This document shows, one piece after another, positions 28,117 through 36,447 of a stretch of DNA of 42,753 nucleotides. Where the stretch lies: assembly GCA_014804365.1 (NCBI GenBank), contig JAAUZX010000036.1, forward strand, positions 39,802 to 82,554. Direction: 5' to 3'. The stretch comes from Lachnospiraceae bacterium (GTDB lineage Bacteria > Bacillota > Clostridia > Lachnospirales > Lachnospiraceae). Both the position numbers and the translations under genes were made by a program. The notes beneath the pieces are model-generated. The model searched no databases. It saw nothing but the letters and a program-made list of their open reading frames with translations, and had not been told where the DNA came from. The stretch's first letter is position 1. Each line of letters begins with the position of its first letter.

Positions 28117-30582
28117 TTAATCATTCATATTCAGAATCCGCTTCGTCAGCTTTACCGCATCCGCCGCATCCTTGGAGTAACCGTCAGCTCCGATTTCATC
28201 CGCATACTCCTGCGTAATCACGGCGCCGCCGACTATAATCTTGGCATCCGTCTTATTGTCTTTCGCATAGTCAATTACATGCTTCATCTGCTGCATGGTG
28301 GTAGTCATGAGCGCTGACAAAGCGATTACCTGCGCATGATGTTCCTTTGCCGCTTCAATAATCTTCTCCTTCGGCACATCTTTACCCAGATCGATCACCC
28401 TGAATCCATAATTTTTTAGCATTAATGCCACCAGATTTTTGCCGATGTCATGTATATCGCCCTCTACCGTGGCAATCACCACTGTAGGCATCTCTTCCTC
28501 AGAACTTCCGGTGGACAGAAGTGGTTCTAAATATTCTATAGAGGCTTTCATTGCCTCCGCACTGGCAATCAGCTGCGGCAGGAAATATTTTCCCTTATCA
28601 AAAAGCTCCCCCACTTCATTAATTGCCTTAAGCAATATTTCGTCCAAAAGCTCTTTGGCTTCGTGTCCTTCGGATAACGCTTTCTTCGTATCCTCCACAA
28701 TGGAAGCGCCGTTTCCTTTGAGTACATCGGCATACAGTTTATCCTTGACGCTGCCGCCTGCCTGCACCGCACCCTGTGCTGCCATCTGCATGCGAATTCC
28801 GGTGTTTACGGTGGCAGTCTCTCCCATCGCTTCCCGCTTGGCCCGCACTGCTTCCATCAACTGAATATACCTAAGATCAGCGCCCTCTTTATTTAAGAGC
28901 AGATCGGAAGCGAACGCACAGCTTACCAACAGATCCTGCGACGGATTGGCGATAGCCATCGTCAGACCGGCCTGAATCGCCATGGTCAAAAATGCGGCAT
29001 TGACGAAGCTGCGTTCCGGCAGTCCGAATGAAATATTGGACAGTCCGCATATCGTTGCCAGACCGTTCTGCTTGCAGTAACGTATCGTTTGAAGCGTCTC
29101 AACAGCCGCATTCTTATTTGCACCCACGGTAGCGACTAAGCCGTCCACCACAATATCTTCCCGACGCATACCCAGCTCATAGGCTCGCGTCTGTATCTTC
29201 TTTATAATATCAATCTTCTCATCCAGATTCTTCGGCAGCCCTTCATCCGACAACGGAAGTAAAACAAACATTGCGCCATATTTCTTTGCAATCGGCAGCA
29301 AGGCAGCTAACTTCGCCTTCTCATAAGAAATCGAATTGATTAATGCCCGGCCCGGATATCTGCGCAGCGCTGCCTCCAGCACATCCACATGACTGGAATC
29401 GAGAGATAACGGCAGACTTGTGATTCCACCGACCGTCTCTATTGCTCTTAGCATCAGCTCTTTCTCATTCACACCGCTCATGCCCATATTGATATCCAGT
29501 ATTCCTGCGCCGCACGCCTCCTGTTCCTCAGCGAAATCGACTACCATATCCATATTTCCCGCGCGCAGCTGTTCCTGCAGCTTCTTCTTGCCAGTGGGGT
29601 TGATCCGTTCTCCGACTATGATAAAGTTATCCGAAAGCCCGAAAGAAACAGTCTGCCGCTCGCTGGTAAGGAAACGCATATCCGACGGTTTCCTGTGCAC
29701 GATCTGCATATCGCCTGCATGCCGCCGCAGCGCCCTGATATGTTCCGGGGTGGTTCCGCAGCATCCGCCTATAATTGCGGCTCCCGCTTCCACCAGCGCT
29801 TTCATACATATTCCGAACTCCTCCGCCTCCATATCATAGACCGTATTACCCTTTTCATCCAGAGAGGGAAGCCCTGCATTCGGCTTGGCTATGATCGGAA
29901 TCGTTGTTACCAATGCCATATTGCGGACAACATCTACCATCTTGTCAGGGCCGGTAGAACAGTTAGTGCCTATGGCGTCAGCACCCAGACTCTCCAACAC
30001 GACCGCCGCAGTTATTGCATCTGTTCCGTACAGCGTCCGTCCGTCCGATTCGAATGTCATGGTGGCCATCACCGGCAGATCGCAGACTTCCTTCGCCGCA
30101 ATCAGTGCCGCCCTCGTCTCCTGAAGGCTCATCATCGTCTCTACGACAAGGAGATCCGCCCCCGCTTCCACCAGACAATTGATCTGTTCCTTATAGATAT
30201 CTATCAATTCCTCGAAGTCAAGATTCCCCAAGGGTGCAAGCTGTTCCCCGGTCATGGTCAGGTCTCCCGCCACATATGCTCTGTCCCCGACCGCTTCTTT
30301 GGAAAGCGCCACCAGATCCAGATTCATTTGACGTACCCGTGACTCCAGCCCATACTCTTTTAATTTAATCCGATTTGCAGTAAAAGTAGGTGCATAGACG
30401 ATATTGCTTCCCGCATCGACAAACTCTCTCTGGAGCGCGATCATGATCTCCCTGTGCTGCAGAATCCATTGCTCCGGACACACACCGGCAGGCATTCCCT
30501 GTTTTTGCAGATTTGATCCGGTTGCGCCGTCCAGAATAATCGGGTTTTCTTTCATAAATGCACGAAATTCCTGTTTATTCAT
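28117..30582 (-). CDS. metH: Cobalamin-dependent methionine synthase (no AdoMet activation domain)
   Basis: The 821-residue protein transfers a methyl group from methyltetrahydrofolate to homocysteine via cobalamin. The homocysteine domain (1-300) has zinc ligands Cys208 (TNCSTG) and Cys274-Cys275 (GGCCGTTPEH). The pterin domain follows (about 325-590; IVGERINPTGKK, DINMG). The B12 cap and binding domain have the DxHxxG motif with axial His711 in GDIHDIGKN. The protein ends 110 residues later, so the C-terminal reactivation domain of E. coli MetH is missing, as in many Firmicutes. The frame is open upstream to 30729, but ATG 30582 gives the canonical start. It is 1 base after the lipoprotein stop and followed by ilvB. 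Confidence 0.94.
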   Translation of the reverse strand: MNKQEFRAFMKENPIILDGATGSNLQKQGMPAGVCPEQWILQHREIMIALQREFVDAGSNIVYAPTFTANRIKLKEYGLESRVRQMNLDLVALSKEAVGDRAYVAGDLTMTGEQLAPLGNLDFEELIDIYKEQINCLVEAGADLLVVETMMSLQETRAALIAAKEVCDLPVMATMTFESDGRTLYGTDAITAAVVLESLGADAIGTNCSTGPDKMVDVVRNMALVTTIPIIAKPNAGLPSLDEKGNTVYDMEAEEFGICMKALVEAGAAIIGGCCGTTPEHIRALRRHAGDMQIVHRKPSDMRFLTSERQTVSFGLSDNFIIVGERINPTGKKKLQEQLRAGNMDMVVDFAEEQEACGAGILDINMGMSGVNEKELMLRAIETVGGITSLPLSLDSSHVDVLEAALRRYPGRALINSISYEKAKLAALLPIAKKYGAMFVLLPLSDEGLPKNLDEKIDIIKKIQTRAYELGMRREDIVVDGLVATVGANKNAAVETLQTIRYCKQNGLATICGLSNISFGLPERSFVNAAFLTMAIQAGLTMAIANPSQDLLVSCAFASDLLLNKEGADLRYIQLMEAVRAKREAMGETATVNTGIRMQMAAQGAVQAGGSVKDKLYADVLKGNGASIVEDTKKALSEGHEAKELLDEILLKAINEVGELFDKGKYFLPQLIASAEAMKASIEYLEPLLSTGSSEEEMPTVVIATVEGDIHDIGKNLVALMLKNYGFRVIDLGKDVPKEKIIEAAKEHHAQVIALSALMTTTMQQMKHVIDYAKDNKTDAKIIVGGAVITQEYADEIGADGYSKDAADAVKLTKRILNMND

Positions 30583-30583
30583 C

Positions 30584-31267
30584 TTATTCCATGCTCTCCT
30601 GTGTCTCATCTTGTGCCGGCTCTTCATAGAATACCGTATCATCAGTATCAAAGTTGTCTTCTTCGCCGTAATCATCCGCATCGGAATTACCCGTTTCCTG
30701 TTCCTCCTGCGCCTCTTCATCGTCCTCATCCCGATTCAGATAACCGCCGCCCAGAATGCCGTTCTCTTCCGTGTATGTAATTCCCTCGCCCTCCGGAATC
30801 TCACCATGCAGAATCATTATAATGTACTGGATACGGATATTAGCCCGATCGTAGTATTCTCTGGCAGCCTGTGCAACCCCTTCATCAAAAGTCTCCGATC
30901 CGTAAGCCCTGTGATAAAGAGTAACCGCCTGCTGCATATTTTCATCCGCCTCATCCGCCAGACTGTCTATTGCCGAAAACCGCTCCGGCACGGTAAGCTC
31001 CGCCATCCAGGTAATCTCCGCCTGAAGCTGATCCAGATAGGACAACAGTTGTTCCGTCGCATCCGTATCATCAGCATTGATCGCATTCATTCCGTCATTG
31101 TATGAAGCGATATGTTCAAAAAAAGTATTCATATCTTCCTGATATGCAGTCAGCGTCTCGTCTTCACCGCATGCCGCCAAAAGAAATCCACACAGCAGCA
31201 CAAAGCATAAGACCGCTAATTTATTTGCATTCTTCAAATTTCTTTTCCCCCAGAAGCACTTTTTCAC
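30584..31267 (-). CDS. Uncharacterised lipoprotein
   Basis: A lipobox LLAAC at about residues 29-33 follows a hydrophobic run (LAVLCFVLLCGF), so the protein is probably cut and anchored at Cys33. The mature part is helical (about 40-150) and then strongly acidic and disordered, rich in Glu, Asp and Gln to the end. The total is 227 residues by the GTG at 31267. A TTG at 31237 has a purine-rich GGGGGA 8 bases upstream and may be the true start, with no change to the lipobox. No enzymatic motif is visible. It ends 1 base before metH, so it may share its transcript, though a methionine role is not supported. Confidence 0.8.
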   Translation of the reverse strand: MKKCFWGKRNLKNANKLAVLCFVLLCGFLLAACGEDETLTAYQEDMNTFFEHIASYNDGMNAINADDTDATEQLLSYLDQLQAEITWMAELTVPERFSAIDSLADEADENMQQAVTLYHRAYGSETFDEGVAQAAREYYDRANIRIQYIIMILHGEIPEGEGITYTEENGILGGGYLNRDEDDEEAQEEQETGNSDADDYGEEDNFDTDDTVFYEEPAQDETQESME

Positions 31268-31296
31268 AAAAATATGGCCTGTCCGCTTATGAACAG

Positions 31297-31944
31297 TTAT
31301 TTCGTGCCGAAAATTCTGTCTCCCGCATCACCCAGACCCGGACAGATATAAGCATGCTCATTCAGACAGCGGTCTATATGACCGATATAAATCTGAATAT
31401 CCGGATGATCCCCATGCAGACGTTCTATCCCTTCCGGTGCGGCAATAATGCACATAAATTTAATATTTTTGCCGCCGTGCTGTTTGATAAAGCTGACAGC
31501 CTCGGAGCCCGAGCCGCCTGTGGCAAGCATGGGATCTACTACGACGATCGTCCTCTGGTCAATCGGTTCCGGCAGTTTACAGTAATACTCATGCGGTTCA
31601 TGGGTTTCAGGATCCCTGTACAGACCGATATGTCCCACTTTTGCGCTGGGTACCAATGCAAGGATTCCGCCCACCATGCCAAGTCCCGCACGCAGGATCG
31701 GCACGACTGCCATCTTCTTTCCTGCGATTTTGGGCGTCATGCAGGTCTCAATCGGCGTCTGCACTTCCACATCTTCAAGCGGCAGATCACTAAGCGCCTC
31801 ATAGCCCATCAGCATGGCAATCTCCTCGATACATTTCCGAAATTCATTAGTGCCCGTATTGATATCCCTGATCTGAGAGATCTTGTGCTGGATCAGCGGA
31901 TGATTCATGACAAACACATTTTCCATCTTTTCTATTTTTTCCAT
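31297..31944 (-). CDS. upp: Uracil phosphoribosyltransferase
   Basis: Upp salvages uracil to UMP using PRPP. The 215-residue protein begins [21 protein letters not shown] and has the core [17 protein letters not shown]. The PRPP loop is [13 protein letters not shown], and [15 protein letters not shown] is the uracil-binding C-terminus (written in part: [13 protein letters not shown]). Start ATG 31944 follows GAGG by 7 bases; the later Met at codon 7 is an alternative. It is divergent from the uracil permease gene with a 229-bp promoter region, which fits joint control of uptake and salvage. Confidence 0.95.
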   Translation of the reverse strand: MEKIEKMENVFVMNHPLIQHKISQIRDINTGTNEFRKCIEEIAMLMGYEALSDLPLEDVEVQTPIETCMTPKIAGKKMAVVPILRAGLGMVGGILALVPSAKVGHIGLYRDPETHEPHEYYCKLPEPIDQRTIVVVDPMLATGGSGSEAVSFIKQHGGKNIKFMCIIAAPEGIERLHGDHPDIQIYIGHIDRCLNEHAYICPGLGDAGDRIFGTK

Positions 31945-32001
31945 CTTTCGTCCTCTTTTCCGTTTTTTTCTGATTCCCAGAAAAATAATCCTTATCTATA
32001 A

Positions 32002-32030
32002 ATACTACTGACTTCCACCGTTTTAGTCAA
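32002..32030 (-). promoter_or_regulatory. Predicted promoter of upp
   Basis: On the minus strand TTGACT (32025-32030) and TAGTAT (32002-32007) are 17 bases apart. No uracil or PyrR-type leader hairpin is evident. Confidence 0.6.
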
Positions 32031-32104
32031 TAACTTTTCAACAGAAAAGCATGTACTCGGAAAAGCGCTTGCACACATCGATTGCATTCCTCACCATAAT
32101 CATC

Positions 32105-32133
32105 TTGCCAAATCGGATGACAGTCTATATAAT
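32105..32133 (+). promoter_or_regulatory. Predicted promoter of the uracil permease gene
   Basis: TTGCCA (32105-32110) and TATAAT (32128-32133) are 17 bases apart. The 40-base leader ends with a GGAAGGAG ribosome site. Confidence 0.65.
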
Positions 32134-32173
32134 TTCTTTAGGTCTTAACATCAAATGAGGAAGGAGATTTATT

Positions 32174-33559
32174 ATGAGTAAAAGTTTCGAGGCGATTCGA
32201 GATGCCCGTCAACTGGGTATCCCAAAGATGTTGCTGCTCGGTCTGCAGCACATGTTCGCAATGTTCGGTGCGACGATCTTAGTACCGATCTTAGTCAACA
32301 GTTATTTTAACGGAGAGGGCTTATCGATTCAGGTGACTTTATTCTTTGCCGGTATCGGTACCCTCTTTTTCCATGTCTGTTCTAAATTGAAGGTTCCCGC
32401 TTTTCTGGGCTCTTCCTTCGCCTTTCTGGGTGGGTTCGCCACAGTTGCGGAACTGAATACCGGTATCTTCGCCGACATGACTTACGGCCAGAAGCTGCCC
32501 TATGCATGCGGCGGTATCGTGATTGCCGGCCTGCTGTATCTGATTCTGGCGTTTGTAATCAAAGTTGTGGGAGTAAAAAGGGTTATGCGCTTCCTGCCGC
32601 CCGTAGTTACCGGTCCCATTATTATCTGTATCGGCTTAAGTCTTGCACCCTCCGCCGTAAACAACGCATCCTCCAACTGGTTCCTTGCGATTATTGCGCT
32701 GGCAGTAATCATTATCTTTAACATATGGGGCAAAGGAATGTGGAAAATTATTCCGATCTTACTCGGCGTTGTGATCTCTTACGCAGTAGCGTTGATCATG
32801 AACGCGATCGGCCTTACCAATGCAGATGGCAGCGCTATCCTGGACTTCTCCGGTGTATCCGCCTCCTCCTTTGTAGGACTTCCGCCCTTCCTGCTTTGTA
32901 AATTTGATCTGACGGCAATCCTCGTCATGGCGCCCATCGCACTGGCAACCATGATGGAACATATCGGTGATATCTCCGCCATATCCGCCACAGTAGGCGA
33001 GAATTATCTGGAAGATCCGGGTCTGCATCGCACATTGATCGGCGACGGTCTGGCTACTTCTCTCTCCGCACTGTTCGGCGGTCCCGCTAACACGACTTAC
33101 GGAGAAAACACCGGCGTTCTGGAGCTGAGTCATGTATATGACCCGAAAGTCATCCGTCTCGCCGCCGTCTATGCGATCATATTAAGCTTCATTCCGAAGA
33201 TGTCTGCCATCATCGGTTCCCTGCCTTCGGCTATCATCGGCGGCGTCAGCTTCATTCTGTACGGTATGATCTCTGCCATCGGTGTCAGAAACGTAGTGGA
33301 AAACAAGGTTGATTTCACTAAATCAAGAAATCTGATCATCGCTGCCGTTATTCTTGTATGCGGACTCGGATTCTCAAACGGCCTTACCTTCACCGTTGCC
33401 GGTACGTCCATCACATTGACTTCCCTTGCCATCGCAGCGCTGGCAGGCATTATCCTGAATGCCATCCTGCCCGGCAACGACTACACCTTCGGCTCCAATC
33501 CAAGCGGTGACATCAATCGCGGTGTCAGCTTTAATCCGCAGCCTAAGAAGGAAGCGTAG
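32174..33559 (+). CDS. uraA: Uracil/nucleobase permease (NCS2 family)
   Basis: The 461-residue protein is a nucleobase:cation symporter of the NCS2 family with about 14 hydrophobic segments. Marks are GLQHMFAMFGATILVP near the start, PAFLGSSFAFLGGFA, the EHIGDISAISATVGENYL loop with the conserved Glu, and PANTTYGENTGVL with the second transport Glu. These patterns match UraA/PyrP-type uracil permeases. The divergent upp gene makes uracil the likely substrate. The start is supported by GGAAGGAG. A strong terminator follows. Confidence 0.92.
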   Translation: MSKSFEAIRDARQLGIPKMLLLGLQHMFAMFGATILVPILVNSYFNGEGLSIQVTLFFAGIGTLFFHVCSKLKVPAFLGSSFAFLGGFATVAELNTGIFADMTYGQKLPYACGGIVIAGLLYLILAFVIKVVGVKRVMRFLPPVVTGPIIICIGLSLAPSAVNNASSNWFLAIIALAVIIIFNIWGKGMWKIIPILLGVVISYAVALIMNAIGLTNADGSAILDFSGVSASSFVGLPPFLLCKFDLTAILVMAPIALATMMEHIGDISAISATVGENYLEDPGLHRTLIGDGLATSLSALFGGPANTTYGENTGVLELSHVYDPKVIRLAAVYAIILSFIPKMSAIIGSLPSAIIGGVSFILYGMISAIGVRNVVENKVDFTKSRNLIIAAVILVCGLGFSNGLTFTVAGTSITLTSLAIAALAGIILNAILPGNDYTFGSNPSGDINRGVSFNPQPKKEA

Positions 33560-33563
33560 AAAA

Positions 33564-33609
33564 ACAAACAAGTTCATTTGCGAGATTTGCTTTCCAAACT
33601 CAAAAAATG
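33564..33609 (+). repeat. Short palindromic repeat, copy B
   Basis: It carries ACAAGTTCATTTGCGAGATTT followed, after GCTTTCC, by AAACTCAAAAAATG, which aligns with copy A at 11251-11302 (CAAGTTC, CGAGATTT and AAACTC are shared). It begins 4 bases after the permease stop codon. Confidence 0.6.
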
Positions 33610-33623
33610 TCCTCATAATGCAG

Positions 33624-33660
33624 TAAACGCCACCGATGAATCAGTGGCGTTTATCTGTAT
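33624..33660 (+). terminator. Terminator after the uracil permease gene
   Basis: AAACGCCAC and GTGGCGTTT pair perfectly around a 10-base loop, followed by TATCTGTATTTTAA. Confidence 0.8.
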
Positions 33661-33702
33661 TTTAATCTTAGAATATTCTCATTTTACGGTAGTAAGTGTC
33701 CA

Positions 33703-33921
33703 TTAAATCGTGATCTCACAGTCCGGTTCCACTTTCTTGCAAGCCTTCAGCACCTGCTTCATAACCGCTTTCTCATCTGCGCCTTCCGCAAACTCTACTT
33801 TCATTTTCTGTGTCATAAAACTTACCACAGCCTCCGCGACACCTTCTGTCTTATTCGCCGCCTCCTGCATTTTCTCCGCACAGTTAGCACAATCCACTTC
33901 GATCTTATAAGTTTTGCTCAT
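33703..33921 (-). CDS. Heavy-metal-associated (HMA) domain protein, CopZ-like
   Basis: The 72-residue protein is a single HMA domain with the metal-binding CxxC in DCANCAEKM (Cys11 and Cys14). Its fold and length match CopZ-type chaperones and the N-terminal domains of P-type ATPases. Here it stands alone. The ATG follows GGAGG by 9 bases. It is downstream of an ArsR-family gene on the same strand, 144 bases away, with two hairpins between. In many Firmicutes these two genes precede a cadmium/zinc/copper-type ATPase gene, but here a permease terminator follows instead, so the exporter is missing from the locus. Confidence 0.88.
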   Translation of the reverse strand: MSKTYKIEVDCANCAEKMQEAANKTEGVAEAVVSFMTQKMKVEFAEGADEKAVMKQVLKACKKVEPDCEITI

Positions 33922-33975
33922 ATCTCTTTCCTCCGTCTCATTTTATTAATATACATTCACACTCATACACAACCC

Positions 33976-34006
33976 GAAAGAATGTACGCGCCAGCGTCAT
34001 TCTTTC
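33976..34006. other. Hairpin 1 between arsR and HMA gene
   Basis: GAAAGAATG and CATTCTTTC pair perfectly and enclose a second short stem, ACGC facing GCGT, around GCCA. No long T-run follows. Confidence 0.6.
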
Positions 34007-34017
34007 AAACATGACTT

Positions 34018-34058
34018 AGTAATACTTAAGCAGCGTACTTTGCTGCTTTAGTATTACT
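34018..34058. other. Hairpin 2 between arsR and HMA gene
   Basis: AGTAATACT-AAGCAGC pairs with GCTGCTT-AGTATTACT, a stem of about 16 bp with one mismatch around a 7-base loop. It lies directly after the arsR stop and may stop or process the transcript, although a T-run is absent. Confidence 0.65.
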
Positions 34059-34065
34059 TCATGTT

Positions 34066-34440
34066 TTATTCTTCCACATGCTCCATTCCCATGCTGATGA
34101 TTGCCCGTACATGCTCGTCGTCCAGCGAATAGTATATCGACTTGCCCTCTCTTCTGAACTTCACCAGTTTGGATGTCTTAAGGATTCGCAGCTGATGACT
34201 CACGGAAGACTGGCTCAGATTCAACAATCCTGCAATATCATTCACGCAGAGTTCATGCTCAAACATGGAGTACAGGATCTTGATCCTCGTAGAATCTCCG
34301 AACACTTTAAAAAGCTCCGCCAGATCATACAGAATCTCATCATCGGGCTGCTGTTCCAGCACTCTGTTTATGATTTCTTCCCGTTCCGTCTGTGAATCAT
34401 TGTCCGCCGTCTGTAACTTGCTTTTGTTTTCTTCCGCCAA
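34066..34440 (-). CDS. ArsR/SmtB family metal-sensing repressor (alpha5 zinc-type site)
   Basis: The protein is a winged-helix metal sensor. The recognition helix is NLSQSSVSHQLRILK, and the wing FRREGKSIYYSL follows. The alpha5 metal site is intact: in DEHVRAIISMGMEHVEE the pattern D-x-H-x10-H-x2-E matches the zinc/cobalt sensors CzrA and SmtB. The alpha3 site is degenerate: ELCVND replaces the ELCVCD of CadC-type proteins, so lead/cadmium sensing through alpha3 is unlikely. I chose TTG at 34440 because GGAGG lies 8 bases before it; the ATG codons at 34455 and 34446 have no suitable site. An operator overlaps its start region of transcription (34471-34494). Confidence 0.86.
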   Translation of the reverse strand: MAEENKSKLQTADNDSQTEREEIINRVLEQQPDDEILYDLAELFKVFGDSTRIKILYSMFEHELCVNDIAGLLNLSQSSVSHQLRILKTSKLVKFRREGKSIYYSLDDEHVRAIISMGMEHVEE

Positions 34441-34470
34441 TGCCATCTCCTCCATACGGCTTATGAATTT

Positions 34471-34494
34471 ACATATGTTTAACTGTTCATATGT
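34471..34494 (-). promoter_or_regulatory. Candidate ArsR operator
   Basis: ACATATG and CATATGT face each other across TTTAACTGTT; the inner 20 bases (34473-34492) resemble the ATATGAACA-type operator of zinc ArsR proteins, with one perfect half. It starts immediately after the predicted -10, so a bound repressor would block transcription of arsR and the downstream gene. Confidence 0.65.
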
Positions 34495-34523
34495 ATAATA
34501 ATATAATATGTTCTAATTGTCAA
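34495..34523 (-). promoter_or_regulatory. Predicted promoter of the arsR operon
   Basis: On the minus strand a consensus TTGACA (34518-34523) and TATTAT (34495-34500) are 17 bases apart. It is abutted by the operator. Confidence 0.7.
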
Positions 34524-34568
34524 CAAATTTATAGAATAATCTAAATTATCCGGAATAAACATAAAGAA

Positions 34569-35816
34569 CTATTTCCGGATCTGACCGTCTCCCCGTATCA
34601 GATACTTATATGTAGTCAGTTCCTTCAACCCCATAGGCCCCCTGGCATGAAGTTTCTGTGTGCTGATTCCGATCTCCGCCCCGAAGCCGAACTCAAATCC
34701 GTCCGTAAAGCGTGTGGATGCATTGACATAGACACATGCAGAGTCCACACCCTGCAGAAATGTTTCAGCATGTGCTGTGTTTTCCGTCAAGATCGCATCG
34801 GAGTGTCTCGTATTGTACTTATTGATATGCTCCACGGCTTCATCCACGGATGTAACTGTTTTCATGGAAATAATGTAATCCAAATATTCCGTGCCGTAAT
34901 CTTCCTCGGTTGCCTCCAATGCATCGGGAATCAGCGTCATCACCTTTTGATCTCCGCGCATCTCTACATTTTTTGCCTTCAGCGCTTCTCCCAGCGCGGG
35001 CAGAAAACGGTCGGCAATCTTCTCATGCACCAGCAGGGATTCACAGGCGTTGCACACACCGATCCGCTGTGTCTTGGCATTAACGATAATGGGAATCGCC
35101 TGTTCCAAATCTGCTTCTTCATCCACATAGATATGGCAGTTTCCTGTTCCTGTCTCGATCACGGGTATGGTACTGTTCTCCACCACCGCACGGATCAGTC
35201 CCGCGCCGCCTCTTGGAATCAGCACATCCACATACTGTTTTAACTGCATAAAAGCAGTGGTCACCGCCCTGTCATTATCAGTGATCAGCTGTATCGCATC
35301 TGCCGGAATCTGCCTGTTACCCAGAGTCTCCCTGATGATTTCCGTAATCGCTTCATTGGAATAGAAAGCATCTTTACCGCCCTTTAAGATCACGGCATTG
35401 CCGGTCTTAAAACATAGTCCGAAAGCGTCTGCCGTCACATTAGGTCTTGCCTCATAGATGATACCGATCACACCCATGGGAACTCTGACTTTACTGATAT
35501 GAAGCCCGTTCGGTCTGTCAAATGCCTCCATGACCTCACCCACAGGGTCATGCAGTTCCACGATTTGCCGCAATCCTTCTGCCATGCCTTCGATACGCGC
35601 ATCGGTTAGTTTCAGACGATCTAACAAACCTTCCGCCATGCCGCCCTGTTTTGCGATCTCATAGTCTTTTTGATTAGCCGCAAGAATTCGGTCTGTTTCC
35701 TTGACTAATGCGGCGGCGACCGCCTGTAATGCACCATTTTTCGCCTCTGTGGACAATTTCTGCAATTCATATTTTGCCGCTACGGCTTTTTCCCCCAGTG
35801 TCTCTAAATATTCCAT
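34569..35816 (-). CDS. proA: Glutamate-5-semialdehyde dehydrogenase (gamma-glutamyl phosphate reductase)
   Basis: ProA reduces glutamyl 5-phosphate to the semialdehyde with NADPH, the second step of proline synthesis. The 415 residues match the family. The catalytic Cys lies in GVCNACESLLV, and IYEARPNVTADAFGLCFKTGNAV, in the nucleotide-binding half, is typical (IYEARPNVTADA). The C-terminal GPMGLKELTTYKY is the family ending. It is the downstream half of the proB-proA pathway here but is about 2.9 kb from proB, behind several unrelated genes. Confidence 0.96.
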   Translation of the reverse strand: MEYLETLGEKAVAAKYELQKLSTEAKNGALQAVAAALVKETDRILAANQKDYEIAKQGGMAEGLLDRLKLTDARIEGMAEGLRQIVELHDPVGEVMEAFDRPNGLHISKVRVPMGVIGIIYEARPNVTADAFGLCFKTGNAVILKGGKDAFYSNEAITEIIRETLGNRQIPADAIQLITDNDRAVTTAFMQLKQYVDVLIPRGGAGLIRAVVENSTIPVIETGTGNCHIYVDEEADLEQAIPIIVNAKTQRIGVCNACESLLVHEKIADRFLPALGEALKAKNVEMRGDQKVMTLIPDALEATEEDYGTEYLDYIISMKTVTSVDEAVEHINKYNTRHSDAILTENTAHAETFLQGVDSACVYVNASTRFTDGFEFGFGAEIGISTQKLHARGPMGLKELTTYKYLIRGDGQIRK

Positions 35817-35857
35817 GTGAATCTCTCCATTCTTTCCGTTTTCAGTTTTTCTTTATT

Positions 35858-36394
35858 TCAACTTTTCTTACCAAATCCGTTAAACCATGCCCGTTCTGAG
35901 AAATCTTTCTTTATTGCATATTTTATTTCATCCTCTGCAACGCCCACCGGTAATAGACAAACAATTTTGTAATCCTTTGGAACACTCAATCTTTCTGCAA
36001 GTTTACCTGCGATATCGTCATCATCAGTAATATGCCCCTCATACCAGCAGCTTTCATATCCCAATGCTTTTATCGCAAGCAACATATTTTCTATACAAGC
36101 GCTATAATCCTGAACCTGATAACATCTGTCCCGGTAGGCATAGATTTTTTGTGTTAAAACTAAAATAAATGCCGGCGCAGTCTGACAAATGGGCGGATTA
36201 ATCAATTCTTTTAAATCTTTTAGCAAATTCTCATCATCAACCGCAATTAATGATGTTGTCTGCTTATTGCAACCGGAAGGTGCCGCAAGCCCAGTCTCCA
36301 TAATAGTAATTAAATCTTCTCTTGGAACTGGAATCTTCTTATATTTTCCTCTGTAACTCGTTCTGCTCTTAATTAAATTTATCATACCAATCAT
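35858..36394 (-). CDS. Nitroreductase family protein
   Basis: The 178-residue protein has the nitroreductase fold: an N-terminal FMN phosphate motif LIKSRTSYR, the segment LAAPSGCNKQTTSLIAVDD with residues that contact the flavin, and the late LGYESCWYEGH. Such enzymes reduce nitro or quinone groups with NAD(P)H; the physiological substrate is unknown. The first ATG (36394) has GGGAGGGG 3-4 bases upstream, rather close; a GTG 4 codons earlier and an ATG 3 codons later are possible. It is the last gene before proA and unrelated to proline synthesis. Confidence 0.85.
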   Translation of the reverse strand: MIGMINLIKSRTSYRGKYKKIPVPREDLITIMETGLAAPSGCNKQTTSLIAVDDENLLKDLKELINPPICQTAPAFILVLTQKIYAYRDRCYQVQDYSACIENMLLAIKALGYESCWYEGHITDDDDIAGKLAERLSVPKDYKIVCLLPVGVAEDEIKYAIKKDFSERAWFNGFGKKS

Positions 36395-36447
36395 ATCCCC
36401 TCCCACATCAGGAAATCATGTTCGGAAATCATTCCTAATATATTGAC

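Noticed and set aside
30583..30729. Longer start for metH
   Set aside because: The extension is Arg/Lys-rich, overlaps the lipoprotein gene and lacks similarity to MetH; the ATG at 30582 gives the standard N-terminus.
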